In this document: piece after piece, positions 25,467 through 34,772 of the stretch
Position numbering within the stretch: position 1 is the first letter of the stretch
Layout: each line of letters begins with the position of its first letter
Assembly: GCA_035565775.1 (NCBI GenBank)
Contig: DATMRW010000013.1
Span: 1-64,000 of the forward strand
Direction: 5' to 3'
DNA: 64,000 nucleotides
DNA from: PRO6 sp035565775
Lineage (GTDB): Bacteria; Pseudomonadota; Alphaproteobacteria; Rhizobiales; Xanthobacteraceae
Notes under the pieces: generated by a model
Database searches by the model: none
What the model saw: only the letters and a program-made list of their open reading frames with translations
Told to the model about the DNA's origin: nothing
Program-made: the position numbers and the translations under genes

Positions 25467-26192
25467 TCAATCGGGCGCGCGCTCCAGCAGCGGGACCGCG
25501 TCCGCCAGCGTGATTCCGCTGGTTCCGACCCGGCAGACCCGCGCCACGACCTCGACGCCGGCCGCGCGGGCGCGGTCGAAGGCCCGGCCATAGGCGGGGT
25601 CGATGTCCCGGGCGAGGGTGAGGGCGGTGGCGGATCCGATCTGGATCGCGAACAGCATCACGGCACGCGCGCCGCCGGCATGGACCACAGCGAGTTCGTC
25701 AAGGTGCCGCGCGCCGCGCGCCGTCACCGCATCGGGAAATTCGGCGCGGCCGCACTGGCGCATGAGCGTGACGCTCTTGACCTCGACATAGCACGGCGGC
25801 CGTCCAGCCCCTTCCAGCAGGAAGTCGACGCGCGAATTGGCCCCATATTTCACTTCGCGGCGGATGTTGTCATAGCCGCCGAGTTCCGGGATCCGGCCTG
25901 CCGCCAGCGCGGCGGCGACCACGGCATTAGCATGGCCGGTATTGACGCCGACGAGCTCGGGCCCCGCGCCGAAATCCGCCTCGACCAGCTCCCATGACCA
26001 CGGCAGTTTGCGCGCGGGGTTCGGCGATTTCGACAGCCAGATGCGGGCGCCCTCGGCCTGCAGCCCGGTCATCGCGCCGGGATTGGCGACATGGACGGTG
26101 AGTTCGGTGCCGTCCGCCATCACGACGTCGGCGAGAAACCGCTTGTAGCGCCGGATGAGTGTGGCGGGGACGAGATCGGAGGCGAACTGCAC
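25467..26192 (-). CDS. sfsA: DNA/RNA nuclease SfsA
   Basis: A 241-residue SfsA protein (originally 'sugar fermentation stimulation'), with an N-terminal OB-fold (residues ~1-80, LIRRYKRFLADV and HVANPGAMTGL) and a C-terminal PD-(D/E)xK nuclease-like domain (RVDFLLEG...CYVEVKSVTL, with the family's Asp, Glu and Lys). Function in vivo is unclear; the family binds DNA and has reported nuclease activity. The start is GTG 26192. It begins 4 bases after the stop of the MscS gene and is probably co-transcribed with it. Confidence 0.92.
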   Translation of the reverse strand: MQFASDLVPATLIRRYKRFLADVVMADGTELTVHVANPGAMTGLQAEGARIWLSKSPNPARKLPWSWELVEADFGAGPELVGVNTGHANAVVAAALAAGRIPELGGYDNIRREVKYGANSRVDFLLEGAGRPPCYVEVKSVTLMRQCGRAEFPDAVTARGARHLDELAVVHAGGARAVMLFAIQIGSATALTLARDIDPAYGRAFDRARAAGVEVVARVCRVGTSGITLADAVPLLERAPD

Positions 26193-26196
26193 GGCG

Positions 26197-27513
26197 TCAG
26201 GTCGCCTCGTCGATCACGGTTTCGACCGGCAGCGCGCCGCCGCGGATGCGCAATTCGCGCACCGGATAGGGCACGCGGATGTTTTCGCGCTTGAACGCCT
26301 CCCACAGCGCCATCATCACGTCGCTCTTGACGTTGTCCATGCCGGCATAGGGGTCGGCGATCCAGAACGTCAGCGAAAAGCGCATGCCGCGCTCGGTGAA
26401 CTCGGCAAGGATGCAGGACGGCGGCTTCAGCTCGGCGACGCGCGGCGTCTGCGCCGCGATCTCGACCGCGAGTTTGACCACGGCGCGCGGGTCGGCATCG
26501 TAATTGGTGTTGAACGAAATGCGGACCAGCGTGTCCTTGTTGGTATAGGTCCAGTTGGTGACCTTTTGCGTCACCAGATCTTCGTTGGGGATGAGAAACT
26601 CGCGGCCATCGCCGGCGGCGACCGAGATATAGCGCGTGTTCATCGCGCTGATCCGGCCGAAATTGTCGCCGATGGTGACGAGATCGCCCGGCTTCACCGA
26701 CTTGTCGGCGAGCAGGATGATGCCGCTGACGAAATTGGCGACGATTTTCTGCAGGCCGAAACCGACACCGACGCCGACGGCGCCGGAGAACAGCGCGAGG
26801 GCCGACAGATCGATGCCGACCGCGCTGAGCACGACCGTGACGGCGATGACGATCAGCAACAGGCGCACGAGCTTGCCGAGCAGCACCTGCACCGAGGGGG
26901 TGAGGTCGCGCGAGCGGACGATGCGCGATTCGATGAAGTTGCTCAGGATTGTGGCGATCCACAGCGCCACCCCCAGCAGCACCGCGACCTTGATCAGGAG
27001 CAGCGGCGACAGGCGCAGGCCGCCGACGACGATCGCGACCGAGTCTAGCAGCTTCATCGTCGGCTCAAGCTGGCCGAGAATGCTGAGCGCCACGATCAGC
27101 CAGGCCGCGATCGAGGTGAGGCGCACCAGGAACTGATTGTGGATCAGGCTTGTCGCGAGGCGAATGATCAGCCAGGCCACGGCGAGATTGGCAGAAACCG
27201 ACAGCAGGTAGCTGCGGCTCGGCCAGGTCGACATCGCCATCACGACCCGCGTGGCGCCGATCAGCACCGCGAAAATCAGGGTGCCTAGGCTTCCCATCAG
27301 CACGCTGCCAACGCCGCGCAGCGGCGTCGGCCATTTGGCGATCTTCGCCGCCAGCGGCGTCTTTGAGCGGATCAGCGAGGCGAGGCCGTAGGCGAGGATC
27401 ACGCCTGCGGCGATCAACGCGGCCTGCAGGTAGAACCAGGGCGAGGTGACTTCCGCTCCTGCGGAGCGGGCGGCCGCCAGAACGGTCGCAATGAAGGTTT
27501 CGCTTTCCGACAT
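26197..27513 (-). CDS. Mechanosensitive ion channel family protein (MscS type)
   Basis: A 438-residue inner-membrane channel. It has about five or six membrane segments in residues ~20-280; the pore helix and beta domain carry the MscS signature GVGFGLQKIVANFVSGIILL and the PGDLVTIGDNFGRI beta domain with IPNEDL, then a C-terminal alpha/beta domain. It relieves turgor during osmotic downshock. ATG 27513 is chosen because it begins a normal polar leader before the first membrane segment; the longer in-frame extension runs through a terminator and the neighbouring gene's end. The sequence is complete. Confidence 0.9.
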   Translation of the reverse strand: MSESETFIATVLAAARSAGAEVTSPWFYLQAALIAAGVILAYGLASLIRSKTPLAAKIAKWPTPLRGVGSVLMGSLGTLIFAVLIGATRVVMAMSTWPSRSYLLSVSANLAVAWLIIRLATSLIHNQFLVRLTSIAAWLIVALSILGQLEPTMKLLDSVAIVVGGLRLSPLLLIKVAVLLGVALWIATILSNFIESRIVRSRDLTPSVQVLLGKLVRLLLIVIAVTVVLSAVGIDLSALALFSGAVGVGVGFGLQKIVANFVSGIILLADKSVKPGDLVTIGDNFGRISAMNTRYISVAAGDGREFLIPNEDLVTQKVTNWTYTNKDTLVRISFNTNYDADPRAVVKLAVEIAAQTPRVAELKPPSCILAEFTERGMRFSLTFWIADPYAGMDNVKSDVMMALWEAFKRENIRVPYPVRELRIRGGALPVETVIDEAT

Positions 27514-27679
27514 ATCGGGGATCTCACGACACGGATCGGCAGGCGCTTGCCGCGCGATCGGCGGTTGGTGGAGAGCGGCAGATGGTGAGGTTCTAGTCGA
27601 TTTCGGGCTCTGGGTGCCACGATATTCTGGTGATGCCGTGGCCCGCCGATGGCGCTGAGAAGTCCGGGGCAGGCAGAAA

Positions 27680-27707
27680 AAAAGCCCCGGTCGAAACCGG
27701 GGCTTTT
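27680..27707 (-). terminator. Rho-independent terminator of the glutamate dehydrogenase gene
   Basis: A GC-rich stem of 12 bp (27680-27691 with 27696-27707) with a tetraloop, reading on the minus strand as a G/C stem followed by seven T residues. It lies 25 bases after the gdh stop codon and just before the MscS gene, so it ends gdh transcription. A/T on both sides also allows it to work on the plus strand. Confidence 0.9.
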
Positions 27708-27731
27708 GCTGTTTGGATCTGATCCGTGGGA

Positions 27732-28994
27732 TCAGGTCGTAAAGTACTGCTGGGTGCCGTGGGCCTCGATCGCATCGGCGAGGCGGGCCAGGGCGTGAAC
27801 ATAGGCCGCGGTGCGGAGCGAGGTTTTCAACTCCAGCGAGCGGTTCCAGATCTCGCGGCCCTCGCGCTCGATCATCTCGGCGAGGCGGGCATGAATGTCT
27901 TCCAGCGACCAGGAGAAGCACTGCTTGTTCTGGACCCACTCGAAATAGGACACGGTCACGCCGCCGGCATTGGCGAGAATGTCAGGCAGAACGACGACGC
28001 CCTTGCGATTGAGGATCTCATCGGCTTCCGGGGTGATCGGGCCGTTGGCGAGCTCGAGAATGACCTTGGCGCGCACGCTTGCGGCGTTGTCGCGGTGGAT
28101 CATGTCTTCCAGCGCCGAGGGAACCAGGATGTCGCAGTCGTAGCCGACGAGCTCATCCGGGCTGATCTGCTCGACGCCATCGGCCTGCGCCAGCGAGACG
28201 ACCGAGCCGCTCTCCTGCTTGGCCGCGATGACGCGGGCAAGGTCGAGGCCGCTCTGGCGGGCGATGCCGCCATGGGAGTCCGAAATCGCGACGATGCGGT
28301 GACCGTCGGCTGCGAACAGGCGGGCGATGTGGGTGCCGGCGTTGCCAAAGCCCTGGATCGCGATGCGGGCCTGGCGGGGCAGGCGCAGTTCGCTGGCGAG
28401 GTGGTTGACCAGATAGTAGCCGCCGCGCGCGGTCGCATCGTCACGGCCGAGCGAGCCGCCGAGGGCGATCGGCTTGCCGGTGACGACGGCCGGGGTGGCG
28501 CAGCCGACGATCTGGGAATACTCGTCGCTCATCCAGCCCATGATCATGGCGTTGGTGTAGACGTCCGGGGCCGGAATATCGCGATCGGGACCGATGATGC
28601 GCGAGAATGCCTGCATGTAGGCGCGCGACAGGCGCTCGAGTTCGGACTTCGACAGCGCATGCGGGTCGACGCGGACCGCGCCCTTGCCGCCGCCGTAAGG
28701 CAGGTTCATCACCGCGCACTTGAAGGTCATCCAGAACGCCAGCGTCTCGACCTCGTCGGCATTGGTGTCGGGATGGAAGCGGATGCCGCCCTTGGTCGGG
28801 CCGCGGGTATCGTCGTAGCGACAGCGCCACGCCATGAAGGATTTGCGCGAGCCATCGTCCATGCGGATCATCAGACGCACTTTCGTCGTCTCGCGCGGGT
28901 AACGCAGCTTCTCGAGGACATCGCTGTCGAGATTGAGATGGGCCGCCGCCGAGTCGAGGCGCTGCAAGGCGAGGTCGAGGGGAGTTAGCTCCAT
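27732..28994 (-). CDS. Glu/Leu/Phe/Val dehydrogenase (glutamate dehydrogenase)
   Basis: A 420-residue hexameric-type amino-acid dehydrogenase. The N-terminal domain has the substrate-site motifs TKGGIRFHPD and PYGGGKGAVRVDP (catalytic Lys), the catalytic Asp in IPAPDV, and the Rossmann domain has IQGFGNAGTHIA. It interconverts glutamate and 2-oxoglutarate plus ammonium, most likely with NAD and in the catabolic direction. ATG 28994 is preferred over longer upstream extensions, since it begins the usual N-terminus (MELTPLDLALQ). An intrinsic terminator follows. The gene is co-directional with nrdB but 323 bases away. Confidence 0.9.
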   Translation of the reverse strand: MELTPLDLALQRLDSAAAHLNLDSDVLEKLRYPRETTKVRLMIRMDDGSRKSFMAWRCRYDDTRGPTKGGIRFHPDTNADEVETLAFWMTFKCAVMNLPYGGGKGAVRVDPHALSKSELERLSRAYMQAFSRIIGPDRDIPAPDVYTNAMIMGWMSDEYSQIVGCATPAVVTGKPIALGGSLGRDDATARGGYYLVNHLASELRLPRQARIAIQGFGNAGTHIARLFAADGHRIVAISDSHGGIARQSGLDLARVIAAKQESGSVVSLAQADGVEQISPDELVGYDCDILVPSALEDMIHRDNAASVRAKVILELANGPITPEADEILNRKGVVVLPDILANAGGVTVSYFEWVQNKQCFSWSLEDIHARLAEMIEREGREIWNRSLELKTSLRTAAYVHALARLADAIEAHGTQQYFTT

Positions 28995-29317
28995 AAGGTT
29001 ACTCTTCGATTTGCGCGTAGCGAATTGGTGAGGCGCGAAGCGTCCGCATTGGCCATGACGATGCTGTCGCGGTCCGGAAGCAGAGAAGCTGCTGGCAGGA
29101 TGTGAGGCCGGCTCCGGACGGATGCGCACATTTTCCCAGCGCACAATCAGAGCCAAACCCGACGGCGCAAGTGAGAGCGCGATTTGAATCGCATGTCAAC
29201 AGTTTGTCCACGCGGTGGCGGAGATTTTTTTCCTATGATTGTGGAGCGATTAAGGGAAAAGCGATCCGCTTCGCGCCTCATTCGCGGTGAAAATGAGAGT
29301 AATCGCAAGCCGTTGGG
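28995..29317. other. Intergenic region upstream of gdh with a small palindrome
   Basis: 323 bases between the nrdB stop and the gdh start. It contains a 14-base palindrome GCGATTTGAATCGC (29179-29192) directly beside TTGACA on the minus strand (29199-29194), a possible -35/operator arrangement, though no matching -10 hexamer follows at a good distance. An AT-rich tract at 29224-29260 stands out from the GC-rich surroundings. No gene is supported. Confidence 0.35.
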
Positions 29318-30433
29318 CTAATCCCAGCTCAGCGCGCCGCCGTTCTGATACTCGATAACTCGCGTCTCGAAAAAGTTCTTTTCCTTCTTCAGATCGATCA
29401 CCTCCGACATCCACGGGAACGGATTGTCGGTCTCGGCGAAAACCGGGGCGAGGCCGACCTGCGCGCAGCGCCGGTTGGCGATGAAGTGCATATACTGCTC
29501 GCACAGCTGCGCGTTGAGGCCGAGGAACCCGCGCGGCATCGTATCGCGGCCATAGGCGGCCTCGAGCTCCGCAGCCTCGCGGATCATCGTCTGCACCTCG
29601 TCCTGGAAGGCCTTCGTCCAGAGGTGCGGGTTCTCGATCTTGATCTGGTTGATGACGTCGATGCCGAAGTTCAGGTGCAGCGACTCGTCGCGCAGAATGT
29701 ATTGATATTGCTCGGCAATCCCGACCATCTTGTTGCGCCGGCCGAGCGACAGGATCTGCGCGAAGCCGGTGTAGAACCACATTCCCTCGAACACGACATA
29801 GAACGCGACGAGGTCGCGCAGCAGTGCTTGATCCTTTTCCGCGGTGCCGGTGGTGAAATTCGGGTCTTCGAGATTCTGGGTGTGCCTGAGCGCCCAGGCG
29901 GCCTTGTCGGTGATCGAGGGCACCTCGCGGTACATGTTGAACAGCTCGCCCTCGTCGAGGCCGAGGCTTTCGACGATGTACTGGAACGTGTGGGTGTGGA
30001 CCGCCTCCTCGAAGGCCTGACGAAGCAGGTACTGCCGGCATTCGGGATTGGTCAGGTGGCGATAGATCGCCAGCACGATGTTGTTGGCGACCAGCGACTC
30101 CGAGGCCGCGAAAAAGCCGAGGTTGCGCTTGATGGCGTGACGCTCGTCACCGGTGAGGCCGTCGCGCGATTTCCACAGCGCGATGTCGGCCTGCATCGAT
30201 ACTTCGGTCGGCATCCAGTGGTTGTTGCAACCGGCGAGATATTTTTCCCAGGCCCAGCGATATTTGAGCGGCAGGAGCTGGTTGACGTCGGCGCGGCAGT
30301 TGATCATCGCCTTGTCATCGACCGAGACGCGGCCGCCCTCGCGATCGATCATGTCCAGGCCGGTCGCCGGGCCGTTGCTGGCTGGGGAGGGCGCGGCCGT
30401 GTTGCGGGTGGGGGTGTCTGACCAGTCGAGCAT
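29318..30433 (-). CDS. nrdB: Ribonucleotide reductase subunit beta, class Ic-like (radical Tyr replaced by Phe)
   Basis: A 371-residue ferritin-like radical-generating subunit, working with NrdA to reduce ribonucleotides to deoxyribonucleotides. The six metal ligands are all present: Glu112, Glu143, His146, Glu216, Glu250 and His253. Their spacing (31, 3, 73, 34, 3) equals that of the Chlamydia trachomatis class Ic enzyme as I recall it. The first ligand is Glu and not Asp, and Phe150 (codon 29986-29984, TTC) sits where class Ia carries the radical Tyr. This combination marks the class Ic Mn/Fe type. ATG 30433 starts the canonical short N-terminus. It lies downstream of nrdA with a 125-base gap and no separate riboswitch. 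Confidence 0.92.
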   Translation of the reverse strand: MLDWSDTPTRNTAAPSPASNGPATGLDMIDREGGRVSVDDKAMINCRADVNQLLPLKYRWAWEKYLAGCNNHWMPTEVSMQADIALWKSRDGLTGDERHAIKRNLGFFAASESLVANNIVLAIYRHLTNPECRQYLLRQAFEEAVHTHTFQYIVESLGLDEGELFNMYREVPSITDKAAWALRHTQNLEDPNFTTGTAEKDQALLRDLVAFYVVFEGMWFYTGFAQILSLGRRNKMVGIAEQYQYILRDESLHLNFGIDVINQIKIENPHLWTKAFQDEVQTMIREAAELEAAYGRDTMPRGFLGLNAQLCEQYMHFIANRRCAQVGLAPVFAETDNPFPWMSEVIDLKKEKNFFETRVIEYQNGGALSWD

Positions 30434-30558
30434 TTGGCTATCCTGAAAGGGTGTTGAGCAGCACCTCGCCGCCACTTGCGCAGTGCGGCGGGCGCGTTGA
30501 TCCGGTGGTGATTGGATGGTCGCGGCGAACGCGGCCATCGCGTCTCGTCAAAGCGGCG

Positions 30559-33474
30559 TTACTGGCACGCCTCGCATTCGGGATCGTTGATCGAGCAGGC
30601 GATTGCGCCGCTCAGATCCGGTGTACTGAGCGCGCTGTTCGGCACGATGATCGGCGCATTCAGCATGGCGGGCGCTGCCGCCGCGACCGCGTTGAGCTTG
30701 CCGTCGGTCCCCTTCAGCGTCGATTTCTCGACATGGCTCGCCGAGCGCGAGCGCAGGTAGTAGGTGGTCTTGAGACCGCGCTGCCACGCCAGGCGATAGA
30801 GGGAATCGAGCTTCTTGCCGGACGGATTGGCGATGTAGAGATTGAGCGACTGCGCCTGGTCGATCCATTTCTGGCGGCGCGCGGCGGCCTCGATCAGCCA
30901 GTCGCTGTCGATCTCGAAAGCGGTCGCATAAAGCGTCTTGAGATCGTCGGGCACACGGTCGATGGCGCCGAGGCTGCCGTCGAAATATTTGAGGTCGGAG
31001 ATCATCACCTCGTCCCACAGGCCGCGCTCTTTCAGGTCGTGCACGAGGAAGGCGTTCACGACGGTGAACTCGCCCGACATGTTCGATTTGACGTAGAGAT
31101 TTTGATAGGCGGGCTCGATCGACTGCGCGACGCCGCAGATGTTCGAGATCGTCGCAGTCGGCGCAATCGCCATCACGTTGGAGTTACGCATGCCGCTGGC
31201 CTGGACGCGCACGCGGAGGGCGTTCCAGTCCATGGTCGATGAGCGATCGAGCGCGAGTGTGCCGCGTGAGGATTCCAGAAGCGCGATGGAATCGATCGGC
31301 AGCACGCCCTGGCTCCAGAGCGATCCGGCGAAGCTCGGATAGCGACCGCGTTCCTCGGCAAGGTCGACCGAGGCCGAGATCGCGTGGAAGGAAATCGCCT
31401 CCATGCTGGTGTCGGCAAAGGCGACGGCCTCCTGCGACGCATAGGGAATGCGCAAGACGTGCAGCGCATCCTGAAAGCCCATCAGGCCGAGGCCGACCGG
31501 GCGGTGGCGGAGGTTCGAACGCCGCGCTTCGGGGATGGTGTAGTAATTGATGTCGATCACGTTATCGAGCATGCGCATGGCGATGCGCACGGTCTCGCGC
31601 AGCCGTGCCTGATCGAGGCCCTGCGGCGTGACGTGATTGAGCAGGTTGATCGAGCCGAGGTTGCAGACCGCGACTTCATCGTCCGAGGTGTTGAGCGTGA
31701 TCTCGGTGCAGAGGTTCGAGGAGTGGACGACGCCCACATGCTGCTGCGGCGAGCGGAGGTTGCACGGATCCTTGAAGGTGATCCACGGGTGCCCGGTCTC
31801 GAACAGCATGGTCAGCATCTTGCGCCACAGGTCGGTCGCGCGCAGGCGCTTGAACACGCGCAGCTCGCCGCGCTCGGCCTTCGCCTCGTAGTGCGCGTAG
31901 CGTTCGGCAAAGGCCTTGCCGAACAGGTCGTGCAGGTCGGGCGTTTCATCCGGGGAGAACAACGTCCATTCGGCATCAGCCTGCACGCGCTCCATGAACA
32001 GGTCCGGCACCCAGTTGGCGGTGTTCATGTCGTGGGTGCGGCGGCGGTCGTCGCCGGTGTTCTTGCGCAGATCCAAGAACTCTTCGATGTCGACGTGCCA
32101 GGTTTCGAGATACGCGCAGACCGCGCCCTTGCGCTTGCCGCCCTGGTTGACTGCGATCGCGGTGTCATTGGCGACCTTCAGGAACGGCACGACGCCCTGC
32201 GACTCGCCATTGGTGCCCTTGATGTGCGCGCCGAGGCCGCGCACGCGGGTCCAGTCGTTGCCCAGGCCGCCGGAGTATTTTGCCAGCAGTGCGTTGTCCT
32301 TGATCGCCTTGAAGATGCCGTCGAGATCGTCGGCGACGGTGGTGAGGAAGCACGACGAGAGCTGCGGGCGCTGCGTGCCGGAATTGAACAGCGTCGGCGT
32401 CGAGGCCATGAAGTCGAAGGAGGACAGGAGATTGTAGAATTCGATGGCGCGCGTCTCGCGGTCGATCTCGCGCAGGCTGAGGCCCATCGCGACACGCATG
32501 AAGAACGCTTGCGGCAGCTCGATGCGCTTGCCGTGGCTGTGCAGGAAGTAGCGGTCGTAAAGCGTCTGCAGGCCGAGAAACTGGAAGGCGAGGTCGCGCT
32601 CCGGCTTCAGCGCTGCGGCGAGCCGGGACAGGTCGAAGCGGCCGAGCTCGGCATCGAGCAGGTCGGCCTTGATGCCGGCCTTGATGTAGGCCGGAAAATA
32701 GTCGGCATAGCGCGTCGCCATGTCGGCCTGCGAGGCCTCGGTCGCTCGGCCGTGCACGGTGGAGAGCACCTCGGCGCGGAGCTTGTCGAGCAGGAGGCGC
32801 GCGCTGACGTAAGCGTAGCTTGGCTCCTGTTCGATCAGCGTGCGTGCGGCCATGATCGCGGCGAGCGACAGCTCGTCCCGGCTGATGCCGTCGTAGAGAT
32901 TGCGCCGCGTCTCGTTCAGCACCAAGGTTGCCTCGACCCCGGCAAGGCCGTGGCAGGCCTCATCGACGATCATCGCGAGGCGGCCATTGTCGAGCGGCAC
33001 GCGGCTGCCGTCGGGCTGGGTGACATGCAGCACCTGCGTCGGCGCGTGCCCGGTGGCTGACGTCGCCTTCTCGGCGCGTTCGCGCGCGCGCTCCTCGCGA
33101 TAGAGCACATAGGCGCGGGCGATCTTGTGGTGTTCGCTGCGCATCAGCGCGAGTTCGACCTGGTCCTGCACATCCTCGATATGAACGGTGCGGCCCTCGC
33201 CATGGCGGCGCATCAACGCAGCGACGACCTCGTTCGTGAGCGCCTCGACGCTGTCCCGCACCCGGCGCGAGGCGGTGGCGGAGTTGCCCTCGACGGCGAG
33301 AAAGGCCTTGGTCATCGCCACCGCGATCTTGGCGGGGTCGAATGCCGACACCGTGCCGTTGCGGCGGATAATTTTGTAGGCCGGCTCGCTCGGCGACTGG
33401 GCGCCGGCAGGCGAGCGCAATGCGGCGTCGTGTGGCGCGTGGCGCAGAGCGTGTGATTCAGTGGAAGCGGACAT
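30559..33474 (-). CDS. nrdA: Ribonucleoside-diphosphate reductase subunit alpha
   Basis: A 971-residue catalytic subunit. An N-terminal ATP-cone (about 30-125, beginning IIRRNGTVSAFDPAKI) provides activity control; residues ~135-230 resemble a second, degenerate ATP-cone. The barrel holds the redox Cys in SSCFLTTVADDL, the thiyl Cys in SSNLCTEI, NLGSINL, and the radical-transfer Tyr pair in KTTYYLRS. The C-terminus ends CEACQ, the redox-active Cys pair recharged by thioredoxin. ATG 33474 is preferred; upstream sequence is a cobalamin riboswitch in the 5' leader. Expression is therefore probably off when B12 is plentiful, implying a B12-dependent class II reductase elsewhere. Confidence 0.95.
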   Translation of the reverse strand: MSASTESHALRHAPHDAALRSPAGAQSPSEPAYKIIRRNGTVSAFDPAKIAVAMTKAFLAVEGNSATASRRVRDSVEALTNEVVAALMRRHGEGRTVHIEDVQDQVELALMRSEHHKIARAYVLYREERARERAEKATSATGHAPTQVLHVTQPDGSRVPLDNGRLAMIVDEACHGLAGVEATLVLNETRRNLYDGISRDELSLAAIMAARTLIEQEPSYAYVSARLLLDKLRAEVLSTVHGRATEASQADMATRYADYFPAYIKAGIKADLLDAELGRFDLSRLAAALKPERDLAFQFLGLQTLYDRYFLHSHGKRIELPQAFFMRVAMGLSLREIDRETRAIEFYNLLSSFDFMASTPTLFNSGTQRPQLSSCFLTTVADDLDGIFKAIKDNALLAKYSGGLGNDWTRVRGLGAHIKGTNGESQGVVPFLKVANDTAIAVNQGGKRKGAVCAYLETWHVDIEEFLDLRKNTGDDRRRTHDMNTANWVPDLFMERVQADAEWTLFSPDETPDLHDLFGKAFAERYAHYEAKAERGELRVFKRLRATDLWRKMLTMLFETGHPWITFKDPCNLRSPQQHVGVVHSSNLCTEITLNTSDDEVAVCNLGSINLLNHVTPQGLDQARLRETVRIAMRMLDNVIDINYYTIPEARRSNLRHRPVGLGLMGFQDALHVLRIPYASQEAVAFADTSMEAISFHAISASVDLAEERGRYPSFAGSLWSQGVLPIDSIALLESSRGTLALDRSSTMDWNALRVRVQASGMRNSNVMAIAPTATISNICGVAQSIEPAYQNLYVKSNMSGEFTVVNAFLVHDLKERGLWDEVMISDLKYFDGSLGAIDRVPDDLKTLYATAFEIDSDWLIEAAARRQKWIDQAQSLNLYIANPSGKKLDSLYRLAWQRGLKTTYYLRSRSASHVEKSTLKGTDGKLNAVAAAAPAMLNAPIIVPNSALSTPDLSGAIACSINDPECEACQ

Positions 33475-33654
33475 CGGCAGACCCCCGTGAGATGCGTATG
33501 GCGAAGCCGGGGGGAGAATGCAGACGAACGCCGCCCACCGCCGGATGACCGGCAACGATGAGCCTGCGACCGCCGGGACACCCCGCCCGTGGACGTTTTG
33601 AACTTGGCGCGGATGAATTCGAGAGGCCGCCTTGGGGCACCTCTCCAACACATC

Positions 33655-33865
33655 ACGCCGGCGTCACGGCAGGTTTCCTGGCTCGCGGATCACGGTTGCT
33701 TCCGGCCTTCCCAGTGCGCAGGGCACCAGTGGCGAACTCGAAAGCGACTAGCCGCATACAGTTGCGGGGGCAGCTCCGGCCTTGCCGCTGTCAGGCGGCG
33801 CACCGGATTCCCTCTTAGCCACAGAATCTTGCGACTCAGTGGCACCGAGACGACTACAGCTAGTA
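33655..33865 (-). promoter_or_regulatory. Cobalamin (B12) riboswitch upstream of nrdA
   Basis: On the minus strand the conserved elements appear in the right order: a P1-type stem and GGTGCC (near 33860-33841), AGGGAATC (33813-33806), the B12-box GCTGCCCCCGCAACTGT (33774-33758), GGGAAGGC, and AGCCAGGAAACCTGCC (33683-33668). These are the hallmarks of the adenosylcobalamin riboswitch. The nrdA ATG lies about 180 bases further on. Such switches repress B12-independent enzymes when cobalamin is available. The 432-base gap 33475-33906 holds this element, the remaining expression platform and no gene I can support. Confidence 0.93.
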
Positions 33866-33906
33866 GTCTTGCACGGCTCGATGTCAATAACTTGCGGGCG
33901 GCTTAT

Positions 33907-34626
33907 TCAATGAATCTCGTCCCTGCGCGCCAGCAGCGCCTTCAGCTTGTCGATCGAGAAGGCCGGGTCGCGGGCGACCTTGAGGATCGGTTCCTCCTGC
34001 CGCGCGCATTGCTCGGCGGCTTCCGGGAGGCGGGCGGCGACATCGTGCGGAATGACGATCGCGCCATGCAGGTCGGCGTGGATCAGGTCGCCGGAACGGA
34101 CCGTCATGCCGGCGACGCGGACCGCGCCGCCGAACGAATCGAGATGGACATGGGCATGTGAGGGACCGATCATCCCGGCGAGGGCCTGAAAGCCCGGCGC
34201 CCATTGCGGAATGTCGCGGATCGAGCCATCCGTGATGACGCCAAGTGCGCCGAGCGCCTTGTGCAGCGCGCTGTGGACCTCGCCCCAGAACGCCCCGAAG
34301 CCGGCCTGCGCGCCGTCGAGATCCTGAATGACGCTGATGCGCGGGCCCTCGCCGGAGCCGACATATTCGTAATAGGCGAGGCGGTGCGCGGCGGCCTCCG
34401 CCGGGGTGTGCGGCGACGGAGCGGTGGCGCGGATGGTGGCGGTGCGGGCATAGCCGACGATCGGCGGCAGATCCGGGAACGGGCAGACCAGCGGTTTGGT
34501 GGTGAAGCCGATCAGCCGGCGCTGCGGCGCGACGAGCTCCATCGCATTGCAAATCGTCGGGGTGTCATAGCGGCCGAGGGCTTCGAGGATCGACGGCGAC
34601 AGGGGCAGGGAAACGGAATCGCTCAC
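33907..34626 (-). CDS. RraA family protein (HMG/CHA aldolase-like)
   Basis: A 239-residue RraA/demethylmenaquinone-methyltransferase-like protein. The fold's signature TDGSIRDI (about residues 138-145, Arg and Asp of the pyruvate/metal site) and GDLIHADLHGAIVIP are present. Many members are class II pyruvate aldolases cleaving 4-hydroxy-4-methyl-2-oxoglutarate or 4-carboxy-4-hydroxy-2-oxoadipate; others act as RNase E regulators, so the name RraA gives no function. The start is GTG 34626 with GGGAGG 7 bases upstream. It ends 41 bases from the riboswitch region upstream of nrdA and is transcribed in the same direction. Confidence 0.82.
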   Translation of the reverse strand: MSDSVSLPLSPSILEALGRYDTPTICNAMELVAPQRRLIGFTTKPLVCPFPDLPPIVGYARTATIRATAPSPHTPAEAAAHRLAYYEYVGSGEGPRISVIQDLDGAQAGFGAFWGEVHSALHKALGALGVITDGSIRDIPQWAPGFQALAGMIGPSHAHVHLDSFGGAVRVAGMTVRSGDLIHADLHGAIVIPHDVAARLPEAAEQCARQEEPILKVARDPAFSIDKLKALLARRDEIH

Positions 34627-34772
34627 GTAGGACCTCCCATTTGCAGAGCCGGATTGGTTCCGGCTTTTGTTGCTCGGTCCACAATGCCGGTGCGCGCCCC
34701 CTCGGGCAAGACCAGTCGGGCAGGGCGGCAGTGTGCGGAGCTGTCAGGCCAGCCCCGCGCAGGTCCGCGGGA

